From Xenorhabdus griffiniae (GTDB lineage Bacteria; Pseudomonadota; Gammaproteobacteria; Enterobacterales; Enterobacteriaceae): DNA of 64,000 nt. Position numbers and translations under genes: made by a program. Below are positions 1 to 10,300 of the stretch, piece after piece (positions within the stretch are counted from its first letter, which is position 1; every line of letters begins with the position of its first letter). The notes under the pieces were generated by a model, which worked only from the letters and a program-made list of their open reading frames with translations, searched no databases and had not been told where the DNA came from. The DNA lies in assembly GCF_015163655.1 (NCBI RefSeq), contig NZ_JADEUF010000004.1, positions 1-64,000 on the forward strand, in the 5' to 3' direction.

Positions 1-68
1 AAAACATCATACGTTACCTCAACGTCGTATTTCTTATTGAGATCAGCTAGGTAGAAAAAGGTTCAAAA

Positions 69-95
69 AAATCCCTCGATTCAATCGAGGGATTT
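69..95 (-). terminator. Rho-independent terminator downstream of ttcA
   Basis: A perfect 13-bp stem (AAATCCCTCGATT and its complement) has a single central base. Read on the minus strand it is followed by a run of seven T. It lies about 80 bases past the ttcA stop codon, so it is well placed to end the ttcA transcript. Confidence 0.85.
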
Positions 96-174
96 GTGTA
101 GAAGAGACAGGGCTATGCCGGGGGATACTTTTTTTTGACGGAGTTTAAGCCGCCTGTACCAAGACTGTTTATTT

Positions 175-1068
175 TTAAATGTTTGTCACATCGATAAACA
201 GTGATTCATTAATATTCGTTGACGATACCACTGCTTCGTTAAAAGCATACTCTTCCCTTTCCCCCTCACGATGCAATGGCAAGTTGACAAAATCGAAAAT
301 CGTTTTGTCTGCCAGTTGGCTTGGGCTAACATTCTGAATAGACTTAAAAATATTCTCTACCCGGCCTGGTGTTTTCTTATCCCAATCTACTAACATTGCT
401 TTGATCGCCTGTCGCTGTAAGTTTTCTTGGGAACCACATAAGTTGCAAGGAATGATTGGGAATTTTTTGCTTTCCGCATACTCAATCAGGTCTGTTTCCC
501 TGCAATATGCCAGCGGCCTTATAACAACATTACGGCCATCGTCAGAGCGTAATTTTGGTGGCATCGCTTTCATACGTGCGCCATGGAACATATTCAGGAA
601 CAGCGTTTCAACGATGTCATCAAGATGATGTCCCAGCGCAATTTTTGTTGCCCCGATTTTTTCTGCAAAAGAATAGAGGGTGCCGCGACGTAGTCTTGAA
701 CACAATCCGCAGGTAGTTTTGCCTTCAGGAATTTTCTCTTTAACAACAGAATAGGTATCTTTATCAACAATGTAGTATGGAATATCCAGGCTTTCAAAAT
801 ATTGGGGTAAAATGTGTTCAGGGAAGCCAGGCTGTTTCTGATCAAGGTTCACTGCAACGACTTTGAATTTTATTGGTGCCGCTTTTTGCAGATTCAACAG
901 AATATCTAACATCGCGAATGAATCTTTGCCGCCACTAATACAAGCCATTACAACATCGTTATCTTCAATCATATTGTAATCAATGATGGCATTACCAACG
1001 TTTCTCCGCAGGCGTTTCTGGAGTTTGTTGAATTCAAGTGTCTCTTTTCTCGTATCTTTTTGATTCAT
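175..1068 (-). CDS. ttcA: tRNA 2-thiocytidine(32) synthetase TtcA
   Basis: This protein (297 aa) belongs to the TtcA/TtuA family of ATP- and Fe-S-dependent enzymes that thiolate cytidine 32 of certain tRNAs in the cytoplasm. The sequence shows the PP-loop SGGKDS near residue 46 (adenylation), the CGLC cysteine pair near residue 120 and a third conserved cysteine in PCNLCGSQ near residue 208; these cysteines bind the cluster in the family. The length is close to that of enterobacterial TtcA. The ATG at 1068 has a purine-rich GAGAAG upstream. It is a single-gene unit with its own terminator (69-95), and it is separated from the NRPS operon by another minus-strand terminator at 1340-1360. It is a conserved core gene that marks the chromosomal flank of the accessory region. 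Confidence 0.96.
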   Translation of the reverse strand: MNQKDTRKETLEFNKLQKRLRRNVGNAIIDYNMIEDNDVVMACISGGKDSFAMLDILLNLQKAAPIKFKVVAVNLDQKQPGFPEHILPQYFESLDIPYYIVDKDTYSVVKEKIPEGKTTCGLCSRLRRGTLYSFAEKIGATKIALGHHLDDIVETLFLNMFHGARMKAMPPKLRSDDGRNVVIRPLAYCRETDLIEYAESKKFPIIPCNLCGSQENLQRQAIKAMLVDWDKKTPGRVENIFKSIQNVSPSQLADKTIFDFVNLPLHREGEREEYAFNEAVVSSTNINESLFIDVTNI

Positions 1069-1272
1069 TGCGACTTCTCACATTGCCGATTAATTGGCTG
1101 TAGATTTTCTATACGGATCCTTTGCAGGAGGGGATTATACGGATTTTTCTTTTTGTTTGAAACATGTCTGTATCCAACCGATTTCAGCCATATATCGGGC
1201 AGTGTTATAAAAAAGCACGGTAGTGATAAGGGTGCCGCTGATGTCGGTTGGAAAAATATTCACAGTTGGTTT

Positions 1273-1311
1273 TATACCAATCGTCTTTCAAGTCAAAATT
1301 CATTGGGTATA
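1273..1311. repeat. Short or truncated TATACCAAT inverted-repeat element
   Basis: The element begins TATACCAATCGTCTTTCAAG and ends ATTGGGTATA. Its left arm matches the arms of the two longer copies at 25940-26044 and 26703-26807, but it lacks their central GC-rich hairpin. It is probably a deletion derivative of the same small non-coding repeat family. Confidence 0.6.
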
Positions 1312-1339
1312 TATTTCTAATAATAAAGATGTAAAAAAT

Positions 1340-1360
1340 AAGGCCAGCAATACTGGCCTT
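1340..1360 (-). terminator. Rho-independent terminator of the NRPS operon
   Basis: An 8-bp perfect stem AAGGCCAG/CTGGCCTT has a 5-base loop. On the minus strand it is followed by ATTTTTTAC. It starts 7 bases after the stop codon of the second NRPS gene. Confidence 0.88.
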
Positions 1361-1366
1361 GTTCAG

Positions 1367-4300
1367 TTACTCTATATTGATATCATCCTTATTTGACAAT
1401 GTGTTAATTATTTCCGTACTGATAATGGAAACTGAGTCAATAATATTCTCGTGATAACAATCATTAATCAACTTAATGACTAATGGATGGGTTGACCATT
1501 GTGAAATATTATTATCTGGTGTTTTGATTATCAGTCGACTCATGGTCAGTCCTGTTTCTTCTTTATGATATGGGTTTATTTTACCCGCTTTAAATAAAGT
1601 GATATTTGTATATGATAATTTTCCGCTTAAATGACAGTCCGCTATTCTAGACTCAAAAGGTATTGCTTCTAATACCTTATTGATATAAGTTTCGCTTGCT
1701 CCCATTTCCTGTAACTTTTTGACAACCTTGTTATATGCATTTGATATATCTAATTTATTTCTGAGTTCTTTTATCTCATCATTATTGATAACGGTATCTA
1801 ATAGAAACAACTGAATCTCTTTTGCACCAAGTTGTTCCAATTGAAATGCAATCTCTATCGCTAATTGTCCTCCTAATGACCAGCCTAGAATACGGATAGG
1901 TTTATCAATGGAAGTTTCAGTCAAGATTAATTCCATGTAGATCTGTGCTATCTGTTGTAATGAATCGATTTTATGCTCTGTGGAAAGATTGTAATTATCG
2001 ATACCGATGCAGTTATACGTATTAGATAAAGCATTTGCCAGAGGCTCATAGACTTCACTACCGCAATTAACTGCATGGATCATAAACAGTTTATTGCTTG
2101 CGGTTGATTCGGGTGTTAAGAAATTAAGTAAATTAGATGTAGCGCTACCGGTTTCCAACCATTGGGATAACAAGGAAACGCATTTGTAGCTAAATAGAAT
2201 ATTTAAAGGAATATCAACGTTTATTTCATTACGCATTGCTGTAGTTAATTTAATCGCTATGAGGGAATTACCACCAATGCGGAAGAAGTTATCTTCAATA
2301 CTTACCCGTTCCAGACCTAAAACTTCCTGCCAAATAGCACATAACTGGGTTTCCAGTGCATTACGGGGCGCAATATAGTTGTCACTCTTACCCCATACCG
2401 GTGTTGGCAGGGCGCGGCGATCCAGCTTGCCGTTGAGGGTTAAGGGTACGGATTCGATACGGGTAAAGTTGGCGGGCAGCATATAGTCTGGCAAGCGGGT
2501 GGAAAGATACCGAACTAAGGTATCATCGGGCAGCACACCGTCGGTGACCAGATACGCCACCAGTATTTGATCCCCTTTGTGCTCATGGTCAATCACCACC
2601 GCCTGTTTAACTTGCGGATGCGTGGCAAGGGCCGTTTCAATTTCTCCCAATTCGATACGGTAGCCCCGGATCTTAACCTGAAAATCATTGCGTCCCAGAT
2701 ATTCCAGCTCCCCGTTCGGCCGCCAGCGGACTAAGTCGCCGGTTTTGTACAAACGGGTATAGCCACAGGCTTTATCTGCTTCTGACGCAAACGGGTTCTC
2801 AACAAAACGTTCAGCGGTGAGTTCAGGTCGGTTTAAATACCCCCGTGCCAGTCCGGCACCGCCAATATATAACTCACCCGACACACCGATAGGGGACAAG
2901 TTGTTGTGACTATCAAGGACGTAAAGACGAACATTATTGATGGATTTACCAATATTGTTGGCGATTTCCCCGGATTGGTAGTGCTTGCCGCTGGCACAAA
3001 CGGTTACTTCGGTGGGGCCGTACGCATTCAGTACCTCGCAGTGATGACTGAAATAGTCAAGAAAATCTAAAGACGGGGTTTCTCCCGCGGTCACCAGTAA
3101 CTGTAAAGAGGGCAATTCAGTGCCAATTAACATTTTTAATATGGCTGGAGGTAAGGTGGCTAATTCAATGCCTTCGCGCTGGATCAGTTGTGCAACAGCC
3201 GGCGCATTGCGCTCTGTTTCGCTGCACAGGTAAACCGTCAGGCCATGCAGTAAACTGACAAACAGTTCAGAAACCGAGGCATCAAAGACATAAGCCGCAA
3301 ACATTAAGGCTTTTTTGCGCTTTGTGATATCAAACAGGGCTGCCTGTGCCGCCACCAGATGGGCCACATTTTTATGCTCAATCATGACGCCTTTAGGCTG
3401 CCCCGTGGTGCCTGAGGTGTAGATGATATAGGCCAGATCGGCAGGATTATTGATGGATGCCAAATTTTCCACTGACTGATCTCTGGTGAGGGTCTGGTCA
3501 TCTGCCGCTACCCGTATCGGTGGCGCTGCCCGTGCCTGCGTATATTCCGTCAGTGTTGTCAGATAGCGTTGCTGGGTAAGGACACACGGGCTTTGGGTAT
3601 CTTGCAGAATAAACTGCACCCGCTCCGGCGGATATGCCGGGGAAATTGGCACATAAGCGCCGCCGGCTTTGAGCACTGCCAGAATACTGATGACCATCTC
3701 CAGACTGCGGTCAAGATAGAGGGCGATGGGGGTATCTGCTGGCATGGGGGCATTTTTATTTTGCTGATAATGTTCACGAATAACCCGGGCTAACTGATTG
3801 GCCCGTTGGTTTAATTGCCGGTAGGTCAGGGTTTCCCCTTCAAATACCAGTGCCACATTATCCGGCGTCTTTTCTGCCTGTACTTCAAAGAGCTGCTGCA
3901 AGGTTTTCTCTTGCGGGTAAGGCGCATCGGTCTGGTTCCAGGTGTGCAGCAGGGTATGGCGCTCCGGGGCCGACAGGATATCAATCTCCGCCAGCGATTG
4001 TTGCGGGTCTGTCACGAAGGCGGCCAGCACCCGTTGGTAGATAGCGGCCAGTCGTGCCACGGTGGTGTCGTTAAACAGGCTGACCGCGTAATTCAGGTTG
4101 CCTGTAATAGCGGGTTGTCCCTCAGACAGAAACAGGCTCAGGTCAAATTTGGCCGGGCTGTACAGGGATTCGTCTAATGTCACCGGTTGAAACGGCAGTC
4201 TGGCTTCATCTGGCCGGTGTTCCCCAAAACGGTGTAAGCCAAACATCACCTGAAAAATCGGATGACGGGCGGGGTCACGTTCAATTGCCAGAGCGTCAAG

Positions 4301-7300
4301 CAGTTGTTCAAACGGCATGTCCTGATGCGCTTTGGCATCGGCAAGCAACTGATGAATTTGTTGAATCAGGGTGGCGACATTGTCTGTCAGCACAAGTTGT
4401 GCCCGCAAGACCAGAGAGTTGACAAACATCCCTATCAGCGTTTGGGTTTGGGCGTGGTGCCGGTTATCAGTCGGTGTACCCAGTACGATATCGTTTTGGC
4501 CGGATAATTTTGCCAGCGTGACATAAAAGCCACCGAGCAGCACGGTATACAGGGTGGTTTCCTGCTCTTTTGCCAGCATTCTGAGCTGGTCAGAGAGGGC
4601 GGTATCTAACGTGAAATTGAAGTCCCGTCCCTGATAACTGACCTGAGCGGGTCTGGGGGAGTCTGTTGGCAAGGTCAGGGTTTCGTAGTGGGCTAAGGTC
4701 TGTCGCCAGTAAGCGAGCTGGCGTTCACGCACATCGCCCTGTAAATATTCCCGCTGCCAGGCGGCATAGTCGCCATAGGTGATATCCAGAACGGGCAACC
4801 GGCTGTCACGGCCGGCTAACAAGGCTGGGTAAATCTCGGCCAGTTCACGCATAAAAATGTCGATGGCCCAGCCATCAATGGCGATATGGTGCCATAACAT
4901 CAGGAAGTAATGTTTATCGGCCAGGGCATAGTGACAGAGGCGCAGGCCGGGTTCGGTGGTCAAATCAAATGGCGTGGCTATCTCAGTGCGTACGGTATCC
5001 AGAAGCGTGTCAATATCATCACAGGGCGCGACTGACCGGATAACCAACGGCCTGTCCAGTATTTGTTGGTAGTTCTGCCCGTCATCATGATGGGGGTATA
5101 CCGTTCTTATCACAGCATGGCGCTGCGCTAATCGGTTAATGGCGGCTTCTAACACGGGCAAACAGGCGGCATTATCCAGTTGAACCAGACAGGGGATATG
5201 GTAGGCATCGGTGCCCTGTTCAAACTGCTCGATAAACAGCATTCTTTCCTGAGCAAAGGATAAGGGGGAGTGCGCCAATTCACGGTGAGGAATAACCGTA
5301 TTGGCGGGTTGTCCCATCTGGTTCGCCAGGCTGGCGATGGTTTTGTGTTCAAAGAGTTGCGTCAGTGAAACCGCAAGCCCAAGGGTGTGGTGAATTGCTG
5401 CCGTCAGCTTAATCGCGGTCAGGGAATTGCCGCCGATACGGAAGAAGTTATCTTCAATCCCCACCCGCTCCAAACCTAATACTGTCTGCCAGATAGCGCA
5501 TAACTGAGTTTCTAAGGCATTACGGGGCGCAATATAGTTGTCACTATTACCCCATACCGGTGTTGGCAGGGCGTGGCGGTCCAGCTTGCCGTTGAGGGTT
5601 AAGGGTATGGATTCAATACGGGTAAAACTGGCCGGCAGCATATAGTCCGGCAGGCGAAGAGAAAGGTGTGTCATTAGGGCATCATCTGATACCTCACCCG
5701 CCGTAACCAGATACGCCACCAGCACTTGATTGCCTTGATGCTTATAGTCAGTCACCACCGCCTGTTTAACTTGTGGATGGGTGGCAAGGGCCGTTTCAAT
5801 TTCTCCCAATTCGATACGGTAGCCCCGGATCTTAACCTGAAAATCATTGCGCCCCAGATATTCCAGCTCCCCATTCGGCAGCCAGCAGACTAAGTCACCG
5901 GTTTTGTACAAACGGGTATAGCCCCGGGCTTTATCTGCTTCTGAGGCAAACGGATTCTCAACAAAACGTTCAGCGGTGAGTTCAGGCTGGTTTAAATACC
6001 CCCGAGCCAGTCCGGCACCGCCGATATATAACTCGCCCGTCGCGCCGATAGGAGATAAGTTACCCTGTTTGTCAACGACATACAGACGGGCGTTATTAAT
6101 GGCTTGACCAATATTGCGGGCAATCTCCCCAGATTGGTAGTGCTTGCCGCTGGCACAAACGGTCACTTCGGTCGGGCCGTAAGAGTTGAATACATCGCTG
6201 TGATGGCTGAAATAGTCAAGGAAATCTAGGGATGGGGCTTCTCCCGCGGTCACCAATAACTGCAAGGAAGGGAACTCAGTGCCAATTAATAACTTCAGTA
6301 TGGCAGGAGGCAGGGCGGCGATTTCAATACCTTCGCGTTGGATCAGTTGTGCAACGGCCGGCGCATTGCGCTCTGTTTCACTGCACAGATAGACCGTCAG
6401 GCCATGGAGTAAACTAGAAAACAGTTCGAAAACGGAACCATCAAAGACATAAGCCGCAAACATTAGGGCTTTTTTGCGCTTTGAGATATCAAACAGGGTT
6501 GCCTGTGCTGCCACCATATGGGCCACATTTTTATGTTCGATCATGACGCCTTTAGGCTGCCCTGTGGTACCTGAGGTGTAGATGATATAGGCCAGGTCGG
6601 TAGGTTTATTGACGGATGCCAAATTTTCTACTGACTGATCTCTGGTGAGGGTTTGGTCATCTGCCGCTATCCGTATCGGCGGCGCTGCCCGCGCCTGAGT
6701 ATATTCCGCCAAGGTTGTCAGATAGCGTTGCTGGGTGAGGAGACACGGGCTTTGGGTATCTTGCAGAATAAACCGCACCCGCTCCGGCGGGTATGCCGGG
6801 GAAATCGGTACATACGCACCACCGGCTTTCAGTACCGCCAGAATACTGATGACCATCTCCAGACTGCGATCGAGGTAGAGAGCGATAGGGGTGTCTGCTG
6901 ACAGAGGGGCGCAATGTGCACGAATAACCCGGGCTAACTGATTTGCCCGTTGATTTAACTGCCGGTAGGTCAGGGTTTCCCCTTCAAACACCAGTGCCAC
7001 ATTATCTGGCGTCCTTTCTGCCTGTACTTCAAAAAGTTGCTGTAAGGTTTTATCTTGCGGGTAAGGGGCATCGGTCTGGTTCCAGGTGTGCTGCAGGGCA
7101 TAACGCTCTGCTTCACTGAGGAACAAGATGGCAGTATGAAGCTGGTGTGGATCACCGGCCACTGCGTGTAGAATGCGTTCAAGCTGATGCAGCAAGCGCT
7201 GTGCTTGTTTGTCGGTCAGCCAGTCTTCACCATAACCCAATTTAACTGTAAGACAGTTATTCTGCTCATAGGCCATTAACGACACCGGATAGTCCACTTT

Positions 7301-10300
7301 TTCGATGGCCTGGCGGAATATCAGGGTATTCTCAATACCTCCTTCATTTTCGTTTGCCACGGGGACGGGGTAGTTTTCAAAGACAAACAGGCTATGGAAT
7401 AACCGTTCCCCGTCGGATTGCAAACTGGCAAGTGAGACGGCACTGTGGCTGTTAAGTGCAGCGATATCTTTCTGTATAGCTTGTAAAACACTAATAACAC
7501 TATGGGTATTATCCCACTGCACCATTAATGGCAACGTATTAATATACAGGCCGACGCTGGATTCAATGCCGTCTACCGGTATATCGCGTCCGGATACGGT
7601 GGTGCCGACAATAGTCTGTTCATCTCCGGTGTAACTGTGCAGTAATTTATGCCAGGCAAATTGCAAGACCACGTTCAAGGTAATGCCTTGTTCACGACAC
7701 ATTTTCTTAATCTGCTGATATACGTTTCCCTGGACAGTAATAGTTTGCCTCGCGGGTTTTTCAATCGCTCTTATCCGAGTTAAATCAATGTGATGACTTA
7801 ACAGGGCAGAAAGATTATTGGCTCCCTGAAATTGTGCTTTGCGCTTCTCCCAATAGATTTCAGATCCCGCTTTGTGTTCCAGATAATATTGCTGGGTTGC
7901 CAGATAGGCTTTATCTGCCACTATTTGGGGAACGTGTTTTTGTGCGAGTTGGTTGTAATATTCATGCACGTTTTGCAATAAAATTGGGTTACTCCAACCG
8001 TCAGTAATACTGTGATGTTGCGTGATCAGCACCGTTACCCGTTGTTCACTCTGTTTAATTAAGGTAAAGCGGATTAACCCGGGCTGACGTAAATCAAAGG
8101 GTAAGGAGCGATCATGTTGTTGGATCGCTTCAATCGCTCTGGTTTTCTCTTCTGGTAATAACTGACTGATATCCTTGATAATAAAATTCTTCGAATCAAG
8201 GCTTGCCCCTTCAGTGACAATCTGCAACATTTCTTCTTCCCAATTAAATGCTGTTCTGAGGATAGGAAAGCGCAGTGAGGTCAGAACCCAGGCCTGTTGG
8301 TAGGTGGCAAGGTCGAGTTGAGTGTGATAATCCAATAGCAGTTGCACGCGATAAGCATCATCCTGTGGTTGAGCCAGATGATGATAAATAAATCCCTGCT
8401 GCAAGCTGGTCGCTGGATACAGTGCTTCAATCTTATATGTCTGTTGAAGATGACGTAAAAGTTCGATTGAGATCCCTTCAATACCGTAGTCACTGGGCGT
8501 TTTTATTCCACCCAATTGAGCCTGTTTTTGACCTGTGGTGATGACAGAATTAAGTGCCTGCTCAAAGGCTGTGATAAATTTCTGTGTCTGAGTTTGTGAT
8601 AAGGATGAACTGAGACTAAATTGCAGCCTGCCCGTTTGAATTAAGCCATTAATATTCAATAACAAATGACTATGGTTATCATCTGTCACGACGGTTCCAC
8701 AGTCGTCGCTGATCAGTGACCAATTTTGCTCAGTTTCTGTGCCTAACTGCCCGAGATAATTGAAGCCAATTGTCGGTAAATCTCCCGACAGATATCCGGC
8801 CTGACGTAATGCACCATAACCGATACCTTTGTTTGGCACGGTACGCAGCATCTCTTTCGTGTGAATAATCGTCTCAGCGATATTGTCCTGCATTACCAGA
8901 CGAACTGGATAAGTGGTTGTAAACCAGCCGACGGTTTCTGAAACATCCAGCGTGTTATCAATCGCTTCCCGTCCATGACCTTCAAGCATAATGTGGTTAA
9001 CTGGATGTGAGAAAATAGTCTGTAATGCTAATGTGAGGGCGCTAAGCAATAAGTCGTTAATTTCAGTATGGTAACCGGCATTGGCTTCACGCAGCAGAAT
9101 GTCGGTTAATTCAGCGGAAACACTCAACTTGTGTTGGCTCATTTCATGCGAAGCAGAGTAGACATGGTTTTCAGCCATGACTTGCTGCCAATAGAGAATT
9201 TCCTGTTGATGGTGTTCTGCATAGTGATGGACTGCATTAACCCATTGTCGATAGCTACTGGTTTTCGCTGGCAGCGTTTCGCCTTGCAGCAATCTGCGCA
9301 TATCTTCCGCAATGATTCGCCAGGACACGACATCAATAATCAGGTGGTGAAATGCGAAGAATACGCGAGCGCTGCCATCGGCATATCCGGTCAGATGGGC
9401 GGCTTGCCACAAAGGGCCTGTGCAATAATTAAAGCCACTTTGCCATTGGGTCAGTTGTTGGTGATTCAATTCATTAAAATCACAACGCTGTAATGTGGGT
9501 AACCAGGGGGGGATTCCTGAGGGATAACACTGGCGATAACCCTGTTCGGTATTAATAAAATGAGCGCGTAGCATATCATGCCGCTCAGTCAGTGTGATCA
9601 ACGCCTGTTCAATAACCGCATGACTGATACTGCCTGGCAGCCGGATCATAAATGCCTGATTCCAATGATGCGGGCTTGATAAATTCCAGTTGAAGAAATC
9701 TTGCTGGATAGGCAATAGACCAAATTCCCCATGCAATAATCCCTGTTCAGCCACCACAGATACATGGGATGAAATTTGTGTCAGCAGTTGCGCTAACTGC
9801 GTTACCGTTGGTGCTTCAAAGATCGATTTGGCCTGCAGGGAAAAACCAGCCCGTCGCAGCCTGGAAACCAGTTTGATGCTGATTATGGAATCGCCACCAA
9901 TACGGAAGAAATTGTCTTCAATGCCAATTTTCTCCAGCCCTAACACTTCCCGCCAAATGGCACACAACTGGGTTTCTAAGTCATTACGGGGCGCTATATA
10001 ACTGTCGCGGTTTTGCCATTTCGGCTCTGGCAGGGCGCGGCGATCCAGCTTGCCGTTGAGGGTTAAGGGTATGGATTCAATGCGGGTAAAGTTGGCAGGC
10101 AGCATATAGTCTGGCAAACGGGTAGAAAGATATCTAATCAGGGCGTCATCGGATAACGCGCTATCTGTGACCAAGTACGCGATCAGTACCTTATTTCCTT
10201 TATGCTCGTGATCAGTCACTACCGCTTGTTTGATCTGTGGGTGTGAGGTCAGGGCACTTTCAATTTCTCCCAGTTCAATGCGATAACCGCGAATTTTAAC

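Larger units (their letters stand above)
1069..1366. other. Intergenic region upstream of ttcA
   Basis: No credible gene is present. The stretch must hold the ttcA promoter on the minus strand, but I see no clear -35/-10 pair. It contains a small inverted-repeat element (1273-1311) and, at its left-hand edge relative to the NRPS stop, a terminator (1340-1360). The open frame on the plus strand here has no family resemblance and no good ribosome binding site. Confidence 0.6.

Noticed and set aside
3569-4507. Plus-strand open frames of 60-120 codons inside the NRPS genes
   Set aside because: They mirror repeated A/C-domain DNA in the other strand, recur wherever the domains recur, and have no independent features.
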